Assembly (NCBI GenBank): GCA_014825775.1
Contig: MVAQ01000149.1
Location: 1 to 53,136, forward strand
Length of the DNA: 53,136 bases
Reading direction: 5' to 3'
Source of the DNA: Krasilnikovozyma curviuscula
Lineage: Eukaryota; Basidiomycota; Tremellomycetes; Cystofilobasidiales; Mrakiaceae
The notes beneath the pieces are model-generated. The model was not told the origin of the DNA. It saw nothing but the letters and a program-made list of their open reading frames with translations, and did no database searches. Position 1 is the stretch's first letter. The number at the start of each line of letters is the position of its first letter. Of the stretch, positions 38,101 to 48,925 are shown in pieces. The position numbers and the translations under genes are program-made.

Positions 38101-39841
38101 GTTGAGTTCAGGGGTTAATGTCGAAAAAGGGACGAGGACTCTGAAGGCAGTCGGACGAACTTCTACTTTTTCGACAACAGATGTCACTGTGTGCGAAATA
38201 GTTTTTCCAGCTTTCTTGAACTAAAAAAGAGAATGTTTGAAGGGTATGTTACTTGCCCTGTCCGGTAGAAGTAAACACAAGACGAAGGTAAATATAAGAA
38301 CACACTAACCCACTTGCCAATTTTTGAACGTTTTCGAATTTGAGAAGGAGTCAACATCATTCTTTTGCTAATGAGGTTGTCAGAGACGTCAGGGAAGAGC
38401 TGAGTGTAGTTATAGTCGTCTGTTGGGAAGTAACCAGTCATCTGATCTAAACAGACATCAAAATCTGTGGTTGGATCGCATACCCAAGTTGAACCATCTA
38501 CTACGGGAATGACTGAACTAGTTGAGTTTGATGTCTTCGTTATTGTGGTCGTAGTATTTGTAGCGTTTGTAACCGTTGAACTGGTGGGACTGGAACTCCA
38601 GGAGACACCTGCTGCTGATGATGATGCGTCACTGGTGGTTTGATTATAGTCACCATGACCAAGAGAAATAGTCACATTCTAACAGTAACAGTAAAATAAC
38701 GATAAGGGAATCAATGCTGACTTTTTTGAGGATAGCAAACAAGAAGAGAAGCTTACTGTGTCAGGAGACATAAGGTCTTGGAACATCAAATTCTGGTACT
38801 GACCAATAATTTGAAGGGAAGTTTTTACTGGTGTGATTGAAGTGATGAGAATGTAGAGTCGTTCAAACAATTGGGTACCGTTGATAATTGCTGATGATGT
38901 GATCAATACGACACCTCCGAATTGGGCCAGTGAAGAGTCATACTTCCAGTTCTCCACACCAACGTTAAAAGCTGCCAAACTGACAAATTGAAGAGCACAC
39001 GAAGTGCCACTGCAGTTGACGAATGAGACCTGATCTGTGTGGTCTAAGTTGACTGTTGGGTAAAGAGTCTGAGGAACTTCAATTAGAGCAAAGGCTGGAG
39101 CAGAAGAGGTAACTGTTCCATTTATGGTGGTAGTGGTGGTGGATATCGTTGCATTAGCTGCAAAGATGAAGTTGTAGGGAAGTGCCACAGGCAGTGGATC
39201 GTCAGTGGAGAAATTCGAAGCAGGCAACGCTGCCAGACAAAACAACAACCAGTGATCTAATACTGACAGGATGTATCATGAGTATAAAAAATTGAGATAT
39301 TTGTAGCTGGAACAAGATTGGTAGTGGAGGATAAATTGGTGTTTGGCAAGACCGCTGGCAAAAGCGTTTGAGGTGCAGCAACTGTTGCGGTGGTTGAAGA
39401 CGAAGACGTCGACCCCGAAGAAGAGGTGGTGGTGATAATAGCAGAGGAGGCTGAAGGATCATTTGGAGACGATGGCAAAGACGAAGTGCTGGTGTTACCT
39501 GCTGAAGCAATAGCGGGGACAAAGACTGGTGATGATGATAAACTTGACGTGGTTGACGACGAGGGCGTGGTGGTTGATCCAGGTTCAGAGACATCGATTT
39601 CAATCTCAGTTTCAACTATATGTCCAGTTGTTTTGTCGGTGGAAGTGATGGTGAAGTGGAGTGAATGATCCAAATTACTGATGTCAAATTCTATGTCCGG
39701 AAGAGAAGCTGAGACACTGCTGACAACGATGGCATCCCTAGCTTCGGGTTGTTTGTCCAAAGTTGCAGTTGGGGTTGAATGAACACGTATGATACGTGTA
39801 GTTGTAAGAACCATCAGTGCAGCAGTGAAGAAGCGCACCAT
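35192..39841 (-). CDS. Large secreted Ser/Thr-rich protein, 15 exons
   Basis: Minus-strand exons 39841-39268, 39229-38757, 38678-38310, 38220-38161, 38085-37939, 37860-37768, 37660-37570, 37511-37469, 37405-37341, 37278-37036, 36964-36703, 36636-35989, 35896-35748, 35669-35463 and 35370-35192 give 1,200 residues. The start MVRFFTAALMVLTTTRIIRV looks like a signal peptide. A Ser/Thr-rich segment (~residues 70-160) and a second (~830-960, encoded in the long exon) are probable O-glycosylated linkers. Between them are beta-rich, N-glycosylatable modules (SFVNCSGTSCALQFVSLAAF, GADFDITAQGNAYAGVAFEW, FELSRSSQSSGPCNGYSSG). A basic KRMMLTPSQIRKR may be a Kex2 site. No catalytic motif and no C-terminal GPI or membrane anchor are visible, so it is probably wall-associated or extracellular. 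The layout recalls fungal DUF7029/DUF7223 proteins, but that is from memory and unverified. Confidence 0.85.
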
Positions 39842-39975
39842 TGTGAGGATTGGAGGAAGAGGAGGAAGAAAGAATGAGAGAGAGAGAGGGAGAGATAGAG
39901 AGAAAATGAGTGTTGTTGCTGCTGAAGATCTTGACACTTGGAGGAGCATTTCTTTCAGCTGCTGTTGATCACCGG

Positions 39976-39983
39976 CCTTTATA
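39976..39983 (-). promoter_or_regulatory. TATA box of the large secreted-protein gene
   Basis: Read on the minus strand this is TATAAAGG, about 135 bp upstream of the start codon at 39841. A CT-rich stretch (GAGA on the plus strand, 39,866-39,905) lies between, typical of a strong fungal core promoter. Confidence 0.5.
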
Positions 39984-41310
39984 CTTAAGTGGTGTTGAGT
40001 GATGTTTTGCATGATTCTTTGCCAGGAATTTCTCCGGATTCCAGGTCTCCGATACAACGCCCCAAAATAACACAGATCTTTCAGAGATCGGTGTCTCTGA
40101 TCTACTTCCACGTTGTTAAGTCAAATCCCGCTTCCAAGACCAGCTTTCAGATATAGAAGATGCCCCTCTCTTTTCCGGTAATCCGTCGATATTTCACCCC
40201 TCCTTGGTGTATCCTCATGCCAGATTTCGTTTACGTAGAAAATACCGACTTGGTCGTATCTGGGAAACTTTTTCAAAAACAAAGAACAGTTTGTTTTTTC
40301 TCTATTTCTGTTTCTCACAACACGGAGCCAAATAATTGAAAGAAGGCGCGCGAAAAGATACGCCCACTTGCCACCCTTTGGCCGCCGCTGCCTTCACTGA
40401 GCTTGACTTCAACTTCATGCGGAGCTTTTGTTCGGCTACACGGAGATGACGTGTCAATTTTTTTTCCTGAGTTGTTTCAGTTTGATATTTCGCACCAAGA
40501 GGAGATCTGAGCTGAGGAGCTGTTGGAAAACAGAAGCAGAAGCTCTCACAGTACAGTTTTTATCTCTTGGAAAGGGTGACAGAACCAAAATGCGTAGTTC
40601 AATCGTGTGGGATAAGAGTCAGGAACGTATATAGAGCAATGCGAAGGTCAGCGATATAATGCAGAAACACAGAACACGGGCACTAATTTTTCTTGAAGGG
40701 ATCGCGAATACGTGTATTAGAACTGGCGATGATACGGCTAGAATCAAAGCGAAATCTAAAAAAAAGGAATGTTCTTTTCATGGTCGGAGAGAGACAATAT
40801 TGGGTCAAGCCTAATTGCAAGCGGAGAGTACGAATGCGAATGTATAAATGTCTCCCATTTGATAATGTGATTGACTGTGCAGCTTTTGAGAATCTGAGTT
40901 GACGCGGAGCTCAGTTAGAACTTATATCCCAAGATCATTCCATGGTCCGATCTCGTTAATTATGTTTATCCTCTCTACCTCTATGAACTAATTCCAACTT
41001 CAACGGCTGACTCTGTTTTTCCACAAGTCTGACAATACTCGACCTTCTTTGGTAAACGGCACATCTGAATTTACACTATCAATAGCAGCGTTAAACACCT
41101 CACATACAGCTGGATCACTGCCTTTAGGCTCTCAACCAAAAAGATGGGATCTGGACTCGAACGCAGAGAAGAATGTTTGGATGTGCCAGCAAGGGGACTC
41201 ACCTTCTTCTACCTTGTGAACTACTCAAAAGCCCTCTGTTTTTGGTTGAGGCAGAAAACCCATAAAAAAAGGTGTTAGCAAAACACAAACAAAAGTCCCC
41301 CCGGTTTCGT

Positions 41311-41445
41311 CCTCCGTCGGTCGGTCGGGTTAGGCAGGCCAGCGTGGCCAGCGTGGCACGTCCTTACCTTGTCAGGCGTTATCAGAGGATGATCAATCAT
41401 ACCAACAAAGTGAGAACCGGCTCCATCATCCGTCGGTCTGTCGGG
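41311..41445. repeat. Pair of GTCGG-rich direct repeats
   Basis: CCTCCGTCGGTCGGTCGGG (41311-41329) recurs as CATCCGTCGGTCTGTCGGG (41427-41445), 116 bp apart. Each holds overlapping GTCGG units. Between them CCAGCGTGG is repeated twice in tandem. They could be transcription-factor sites or a degenerate minisatellite. Confidence 0.5.
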
Positions 41446-42161
41446 CCAGAGAGGGGGCGCTACCAAGAGGATGAACCTCGAGCCGTGTAATGACGCCCGC
41501 AAAGAGAGCGCATTGTTATTGTTGGCTAACAACACATTAGACACTCATGCCATCCCAACGCGCTAATAGCATCGAACCATGATGCAAGAACACAAATTTC
41601 GGACCTATGCAAACATCAATTTCCATCCTAACATATCACATAGCCATCATATTCAGAGAGTTTGTCATCTCACGCAGTCTTAAATCAAGCTCAGGACTAC
41701 GAGGGAAGTTGGCAGCAATTGCAACTAAAATAGCTTGCATTCCGGTGCTCTCATCCTCATCAGGTTAGTCTCTGACGCACAGAATATGATTCGGAGGCAA
41801 TTTACGTCACATTACAACAATGCTATCAGTAAACTGGATAATGTTTAGTGTGCCTGCCTGGTCGTCTAAGATTAACACCTCGGGTTACGCCGCATCTTCT
41901 CCATCGGGCAAACGCTGGTAAGGTTTGGGAGCAAAGATTGGCGTAACCAGGTTTTTTCTTTTTTCAAATTTCAGTTCTGAACCCGGCGTTCCGATTTTCT
42001 CCTTGCTGTAGCAAAGGAAACAAGAGAGCACCGGAAGAGCGGAATTGGGAAACACACTACATAAAGAGTCGATACTGCTGCTGCTTTAATATATTCTGCT
42101 CCAAGATCCACTCATCTCTTAATCACACACAACATCACACACAACAAGATCTTCCCTGAAT

Positions 42162-44802
42162 ATGTCTTCTAAAGGTCAGGCCGGAGGCCTTTCTGGACTC
42201 AAGAATAATACCAAGTAAGTTAACTACCCTTCTTACTGATGTAACACTTTAGAGCCTTTCAACTGATCTGACAATCTTTAATGTATTTATTACAACAGTC
42301 CACAATGGTGGAAAGATCCAGGTCTCAGAAAGCTGCATGCAATGATATTGTGGTAAGCATTCATTCTCGTGCTCGTCGACGCCGATTTGATGTATTCAGA
42401 CTTACCCCCAAACTCTTTCACTCCATCTGTCAGCTCCTACTCTTGTGCTATTGTATCTGGTTTCGACAACAGTTTGATCAACAATCTTCAGGTGTGTTCT
42501 AGTGATGTTACAGTAATGGTTGCCTGATGCTAACGCCGAACCTCTAACGGGTCATCGTACTAGTCACTCCCCACTTTCTTGTCTGACTTGAAAAATCCAA
42601 ACGCATCAACTTTAGGCTTAATCGGTGCTTTTGGAACTATTGGTTCTTTGTTTAGTACAGTCCCCGCTGCCTGGCTTGGGGAGCGTTTTGGAAGGCTAAA
42701 TGCTATGAGCGTTGGAGGCGTTATCTCTATCGCCGGTAGGTCTTCTCCGCTTGCGAAGAGTGTTTTCAGTTTTCTGAAGCTTGACTTTATCTCTTCCTGA
42801 AACTCTGTGTCCGTTCATTCACTGCATTGAACAACAATTTTAAGGTATCTTAATCCAAGCATTTTCCCAATCACCTATCCAATATGCTGCTAGTAGATTC
42901 ATCGTCTCATTTGGAAACACCTGTGCTCTGGTCTATGGAGCAACACTCACCCTGGAACTGTCTCATCCTAGGTATAGATCTACAATCAGTCTTTCTTCTA
43001 ACGTTTCTTGGTACCTTGGTTCGTTCGTCGTGTCTTGGCTGTGCTATGGACTTAAAAGAGCTATCAATTCGGATTGGCAATGGAAGGTTCGACCCAGCCT
43101 TAAATTTGGATAATTTCTAAATCTGATCTTACTTACCGGAAAATTGATGCAGGGACCTACTCTCGCGCAGCTTGTTCCGGCTGTGTTTATCATCTGTCTG
43201 AGATTTTACGTTCCGGAAAGTCCCGTGAGTCACATTCAGTAATTGGTCCACACCAGGCAGGGCAGCTAATTTACGATACCTTTTATTTCTTGACGCGACG
43301 CAGAGATGGCTGTAAGCAGTTTTTTTCCTCATCTGCTTCTTTAATCAGTCTTTGAGAACTGAGAACACAAACACTCAACTTTCTTCTACAGCATGTCTGT
43401 GGGAAGAGAGGATGAAGCCATCGATTTTCTTTACAAATACCACGCTAATGGAGACAGGGATGACGAGATGGTGAGAGCTGAGATATCAGAAATCAGAGAA
43501 ACGTTGCGAATGGAAAAGGAAGTGCAGAGCGGTGTCACTTGGAAAGATTGCTGTGAGTGGTTTATACCTCTCGTAGCTTCCACTGTACTCAGGCTAAAGA
43601 CCAATCGTGACTCACTTCTCTCTCCAAGTTAACACCAAAGGGAACCGAAGAAGAATGTTCATCACCTTTCTTTGGGGAACTTGTTTGTCCTGGACTGGTC
43701 TGTAGCTTTTCTGAGGGAACTTATTTGAAAGTTAAAACCTGACAACTCTATTCCCTCTTTGCTCGTAGGTCAAAGCATTGTGTCTTACTATAACAGCGCT
43801 ATTTTGAAACAAGCAGGTGTCACCTCTCCTTTGAATCAGCTGGCTATCAATGGTGGCCTTTCAATGGTGAGTTAGTTTACAACGAGTAAGCGCAGAGTAG
43901 TTCTTTCCTAAAACCTCGAAGTGTAGTGGGATTTTTTTACTGCGCTAGCTGGTGCTATCATGAGCACTTGGATGGGAAGAAGGAAAATGCTCTTCATTTC
44001 CTACGGTGGAATGCTGTGCGCTCACATTGTCGTCACCGCACTGGCCGCAACTTGTGCGTTTCAATCTTTAAAAACCTAACCCCCCCCCCAAATAATCATT
44101 TGGATTGGCCTTCTTTTTGCCAGACTCAAAAACACATCATGCCGGTACAGGATACGCTGTCATTGCATTCGTTTGGTTAGAGTCTGGGTTCTACAAGTGA
44201 GTTTTTTCTGACATGTGCCAAACGAGCCAAGTGTCTTAAAACTCCCATCTTCCCCCTCAGCCTTGCAGTCAACCCTCTGACCTACGTTAGTAGCTCTAAT
44301 CTTCTTCATGTAATATGTTCTATCAGAAATCGAAGCTGAGATCTTGCATTACCTTCAATCGCAGGTCTACGTTGCTGAGATTATGAACTTTGGAATGCGC
44401 GGCAAAGGAGTTGCTTTTTTCTTTGTAGTTTCTGATTGCTGGGGGATCGTCACGCGATACTGTAACCCTCTTGGTTTGGCCAACATTGGGTACTGGTATT
44501 ACGTCTTCTTTTGCTTCGTCTACGTCGTCGAGATCGCTGTCATATACAGCTTCTTCCCCGAGACTCAAGGCCGCACTGTAAGGAGTTTACCTTCCTTTTA
44601 TTTCGAATTACAAAGCGAGTACCCACTTCTAACTTTTTTTTGTGTCTCTAATCTTCTCTAGCTCGAAGAAATTGGTGATATTTTTGACGGAACAGATGTA
44701 AAAGCTGCCACCGAGATGCAGCTTGATGAAGCACCCGGGCACGAGAAGGAAAAGGGTGACTTATCCATTGTCTCTTTGTCTCAAGTCGGACACTCCATTT
44801 AA
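42162..44802 (+). CDS. MFS sugar transporter (hexose / LAC12-like permease)
   Basis: Plasma-membrane sugar:proton symporter of 521 residues with 12 predicted helices. It has 15 exons: 42162-42214, 42299-42352, 42434-42491, 42564-42735, 42845-43086, 43153-43224, 43304-43311, 43392-43552, 43629-43697, 43769-43866, 43927-44053, 44124-44196, 44261-44285, 44365-44577 and 44662-44802. Sugar-porter signatures: VSGFDNSLINNLQSLPTFL, WLGERFGRLNAM (loop 2-3), YVPESPRWLMSVGREDEA split around an 8-nt exon, TWMGRRKMLFI (loop 8-9), VNPLTYVYVAEIMNFGMRGKG and FFPETQGRTLEEIGDIFDG. The usual QQxxGxN of helix 7 reads WTGQSIVSYYNS, as in the lactose/quinate-like branch of filamentous fungi. The substrate is not assignable. 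The C-terminal tail is acidic and short. A LINE fragment lies 134 bp beyond the stop. Confidence 0.93.
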
Positions 44803-44935
44803 CACCAGGGTGGAGGAGAGATAGACTTTCTAGTTCTTATTAGGTTATGTATGTTGTTTTTGGCTATTTACAGACATATGCTGATACGAGGAAGAAGAAC
44901 AGGTACGTTGTATGAAAGTGATGAATTAAACATAG
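44803..44935. other. 3' flank of the sugar transporter
   Basis: Presumed 3' UTR and terminator region. It contains isolated TTAGGTTA at about 44,840-44,847 but no further structure. Confidence 0.4.
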
Positions 44936-45200
44936 TTTAGGTTTTCAAGAGTATGTAAAAGATGTGAAGACCGGAGTCGACCGCAAGGAAGGTAAATAAA
45001 GACGCGCTGAGCTCCTGGTGCACTATCTAGGTATAGAATAAATATAGCTAGAATTTCGAAGGTCGAAGACTCTCCATATGAGAAGGAAATTTTGCTACCC
45101 TGCTTAGATTGCCCAGCGGGGAGAGATAACTTATCTAAAAAACTATGTGTTGAGGAAGAGCGCCTCCTTGGTGCTAACCACAAAGACAGTCTTCGACTGA
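44936..45200 (-). mobile_element. Non-LTR retrotransposon 3' fragment (copy 1), 5'-truncated and decayed
   Basis: Minus-strand fragment sharing its 3' end with the element at 52112. It starts at a TTTAGGTTTT tail (44936-44945) and carries the conserved block GACCGGAGTCGACCGCAAG (44969-44987). It also keeps CTATCTAGGTATRGAATAAA-type sequence and the second 3' UTR hairpin (45098-45103 with 45116-45121), and ends at the ORF stop codon (TAG, complement of 45143-45145). The last codons read FLNT as in the other copy. Upstream codons align weakly and include a stop, so this copy is dead. Only about 15-20 codons of ORF remain, the classic result of incomplete target-primed reverse transcription. The outer boundary is approximate. 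Confidence 0.8.
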
Positions 45201-45520
45201 TATTAGACATACTTGACGATGCCCTATCTTTTGCTTTGAGACCTTGTTCTTTTCACCGTATCATGACTGTCAACAACGGACACCGGTTTGTTTCGCTTTC
45301 GCCTTGCTTCAGTAAGCAACCTCATCATTTCCTTCGTCCAGCAGACATAGTACACTACCACAAACAACCTTTGGAATATTCCTACCGATATGGTCAGTTT
45401 AGTTCTGGTTCTCATGATACGTACGTGCCCTCTGGAATACTCCCCAACAACGAGGCGTCAGTACTGGTCTTTACATCTACTAAGCTAGCGTCAAGTGCTG
45501 CTTCTAGAATAATGGGGTGA
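45092..45520 (+). other. Open frame overlapping the LINE fragment, doubtful
   Basis: A 142-codon plus-strand frame whose first third is antisense to the LINE fragment. The remainder (MTVNNGHRFVSLSPCFSK, RPADIVHYHKQPLEYSYRYG) is fairly protein-like but matches nothing I recognise. No splice or promoter evidence. It is listed only because the right-hand 250 bp have no other explanation. Confidence 0.15.
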
Positions 45521-47141
45521 GAATGTAGGTGTGATTTTATGGCGGAGAGGGCGAGAGATTCTGGTGATCCGCGAGAAAGTGAGGGAAGATGGCCGTCGTG
45601 AGGAGGGGAAAATATCCTGTTTAGTCATAGGGTTATGTTCCTTATCTCTGAACAGTCAGATACTCCTCTACGGAAGAGGTTCAACTCCGAAGTTTTTTGA
45701 GAATGGTAAATAGGAAGATTCATGTCAACATCGAATTTGGGACAATGCTGCGTAAGTATCGTCTCCCTCGTCCCCCTCGGGAGTGGGATGGCATCTTGAT
45801 CTAGAGTTCGTCCCAGTGATGAGAATTCGCGACTGGTACGTAACCCATCCCCCTCGCGAGCGGAGACTTCTCGCGACTAGCGCAGAGCGTATCTTCATAC
45901 AAATATCGCCCGCTCTACTGTTTTTTTTTCCTTTTTCCCACTTGCATCTATCTTTTTTCAGTTAATTATTATCATTCTTGACTTGCGCGGTCTTGTGTTA
46001 ATTTTCCTCTATCATCTTTCAGCACGACCTCGAAAATGTCAAACATCGTCAACACTGCTAGCTTCTCTGCATAAGGGTATTTTTATAAATTTTGGTACAG
46101 TGTGCTACTACATTCGTCGATGAGGTCAGGTTCTGCACTAATTCGATTCTCAATTCTAATGGAAGCAATGTTTAGTTGTATACAGTTGTTCACCTCGTGA
46201 GTCGTGAGTTGATGAGTTGCTTGATGATAGAGGTGTTGCGGTGTTCAACTCGTCAGAACCAAACATTTTCTGGAATTGACGCCTAAGATTGGAGATGCTT
46301 ACAGGAACGTCATCTTTTTACAAGACACCTTGTAGCAGATAAGTTCAGCAATTTGATCTTACATAGATGACTTGACAGCGTCTTTCCGACTTTATTTAAT
46401 CCCTCGGTTCGGACTCTGGTACACAAACAGTTTGCAAAACTTATTCAGATTTTGAAAAAATCTACTTCTACGTCGAATGAAGCGGTTGATATGGAAATCG
46501 CATCTACACATCTGATACCCACAAAATAACTGCGAACCTACAGTCGATCAGCAATATCTAGCGTCATTCCAAGATTCATTTGACTCCAAGAACTCCATTC
46601 TGGTGACATAATTCCAAGTTCTCGACGCAAAACAGGGAGTTGCGGTCTGATTGATGTACTTGTCCTAGGCTCTCAGTCAGCACTCCTGCTTTCCCGAGCT
46701 GATTTTTCAAGCTTCTCATCCAAGCTCCACGAGAGCATCTTTTTTCTTTGCGGTCCGCTTGATTTATGTGGACATCAAAGGGATTGAAGAATCACTGGAA
46801 TTTAACAAGACGGAACTTTATACGCCATTTACAATTCAATTGAAAACGGGCAGCCGTTTGAGAGAGACAAAGACATCCTCTGTGCTGCTACAGCTCTTGA
46901 TCTTGTCTTAATAGTTGTTTTCTGTATCTGATTTACCCTATCCCATCATGCTAAAGACGTCTCTTAATCGTACATCTCTAGTTCTGCCTTGCAGTGCGAG
47001 CGTTTTGTTCGTCTTAGTCGGCGCTAGATAGACCCAGATACATCTTGGCAAAAGCAAAACGAGAATGTCACCTGTCTTTTCTGTGTCTTAAAGAAGACTG
47101 GGCTTCTTGCTTTTGCTTTGACTCAATTGTCGGCTCATTTG
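45521..47141. other. Gene-free stretch
   Basis: About 1.6 kb of mixed-composition DNA lacking protein-like frames, RNA genes or recognisable repeats. A CTCGCGA-rich patch near 45,850-45,890 is the only local oddity. Confidence 0.45.
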
Positions 47142-48917
47142 ATGACCTCTAGCACTCAAAGAAGATTTTCATCTATTCTCTAACCAGGTTCCTCATCTAA
47201 ACCGCGTTCTCTACCAATATGGCTCTTCGTTGGGATCGAAATCATTGCAGTGTTACTTGGTCTCGTGGAATCCGCTTCAGCTGCCGGTCCGTTGCAATTT
47301 CGCTCCATTGAATGCAGTTCTCCCTGTTTTAGTTTTCCTTTTTTTGGTGGCCTAACCAAAAACTTCTTCTAAAGTCATACGCTGAAAAGATAACGTTCTT
47401 GATCCATCTATTTCTGTACTGTATGGACGTCTTAGAGTTAGGGCAACAACGCTCGATGTCGCTACTCAATGTATGTCAATTGCTCCCACACATCACCGTC
47501 CCTCACTGATCATCACTCTGTGAATACTTGTATAGGTTCCCTACTCAAACTAATCTCGGCGTCTACTCTGGGGATTACATTTGTGAGTTCACTCTGTTAT
47601 TTCATTGGGCAAAGGTAGTTGTACTTTAGCTGATGTTTCAATCTGGATTCGAAGGTCCCGACTATGGAGCCGATGCATTCTACGCTTTGGTTGGATGGAA
47701 ATACACCAAGATCAGTGGAAACACACCAGAAATGTACCTGACTATTGGAACTGCTCGTATATACCGTCTGTACCCCTTCTGGAAATGTCAACTCGAACGC
47801 CGATGAGCATCTGCCTTCATTACGTGCGCATAGATATTTAAGCACACCCAGCTCCGATTATTTTCCCAGTGCGCATATCAGCCAACAGCTTCGTCAGTGT
47901 TATATCTCTTAATCTTGGGCCCTGGTTCTGAAGTTTATGCGATGGTATAGGGTACTTTGCTCTACGGTGGTGGAGCAGGTTCGCAACTATGCCCAGGTAC
48001 TAAAACAGTCCCTTCCCAGTCCGGAAAGAATGGCATCGCTTGCCCACTGAGTATTCCTGAATTAGGAACGCTCAGTGAAAGTGTCATTGCCATGAGCACT
48101 CCCTCCGAAACTAAGGCGTATTGCTACTACCCAGCTGGAAAATGCTTGTATAACCCAGTGGTTAGTGTCCTCCCTTCTGAAGGTCCTTCTGTTACTAATG
48201 TGAGCTTTCACTTTCAAGACTTCATCGCTGATCTTAGGACAAGCAGGTGATGCCAGTGATCCATCATGCCTGCGACTACGGCTCCAGGATCTGTCGCAGC
48301 AACATCTCCAGCCCCATACTGTAAGAAGGCAACCTCAGAACTTCTTTGAGCTAGGTTAGCACTCCTTGTCCTGATAGTCTACATTTCATCTGCAGCTCAA
48401 ACGTTTGTATTCTGTATAGGTGCGACCGACAGCTCTGACATGAATTTTCGAGCAACGATTCAGTACCCGAATGCAGTAAGAAAACTGTCATCTTAGATTT
48501 ACCTTTGATTCTTACAATTGCGCCCTTTTACAGTGTGCAGACTGTGTTAGAGTCGGGAACGACTTTATCACCGCAAACAAAGCGCAAGGAGGGTTCTATA
48601 ACATCGATTACACCATCAGAGGCAACGCTGATCGCCATTATTGTAGCTGTGAGTCTGTGTCTCCTTGGTACTGAGTGCCTCCGTGATCCGATTTAAATGA
48701 ACCCATCTACTGTTGCTGCTAGACTTCTGCTCTGGCCCTGCGAACGCTGACATCCAGACGGTAAGCGCTGTTGACAGAATTTGAGCTATTCAGATCTAGA
48801 GCATTATTTTCCTTCCAGTGCTTGAACAGTTGTAGTAGTATCATGTATTCTACCCTAGTGGACAACTTCCAAGGACAAGTTTTTTCTTACACCTCGGAGA
48901 CAACCTGCGCCACCTAA
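47142..48917 (+). pseudogene. Decayed multi-exon gene for a Cys-containing secreted or membrane-anchored protein
   Basis: Exon-like segments with good splice sites run across this region: 47142-~47330, 47436-47470, 47536-47582, 47655-~47850, 47951-~48160, 48420-48475, 48534-48648, 48723-48760 and 48819-48917. The first has ATG then a hydrophobic segment (WLFVGIEIIAVLLGLVESAS) but an in-frame TAA at 47181-47183. The fourth has TGA at 47739-47741. Both stops could be C-to-T changes (CAA, CGA). Downstream exons look sound and Cys-bearing: ACPLSIPELGTLSESVIAMS, YCYYPAGKCLYNP, IQYPNACADCVRVGNDFITA, YFCSGPANADIQTCLNSCSS, ending TTCAT-TAA. Linking 48160 to 48420 needs a frame change I could not resolve. 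No family is recognised. It may be a pseudogene, or a functional gene whose true splicing I missed. Confidence 0.4.
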
Positions 48918-48925
48918 CCTAACCT
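48911..48925. repeat. AACCT (TTAGG-type) short repeat
   Basis: CACCTAACCTAACCT: the 5-bp unit AACCT occurs in tandem and supplies the TAA stop of the decayed gene. The same unit, in the other orientation, forms the tails of the LINE fragments nearby. Confidence 0.6.

Larger units (their letters stand above)
39842..42161. other. 2.3-kb spacer between two divergent genes
   Basis: Separates the secreted-protein gene (-) from the sugar transporter (+). No coding frame with protein-like composition was found. It contains a short imperfect direct repeat (41311-41329 and 41427-41445, 17 of 19 bases alike) and a tandem CCAGCGTGG pair (41339-41356). Its length suggests extended regulatory sequence for one or both genes. 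Confidence 0.5.

Noticed and set aside
44070..44095. AAAACCTAAC followed by a C-run, resembling a LINE tail
   Set aside because: It lies inside an intron of the sugar transporter with no 3' UTR block or hairpin beside it; CTAAC there is more simply the intron branch site.
47597..47845. 82-codon minus-strand frame in the decayed gene region
   Set aside because: All three plus frames and this minus frame are open over the same 200 bp, so it is not discriminating; splice sites favour the plus strand.
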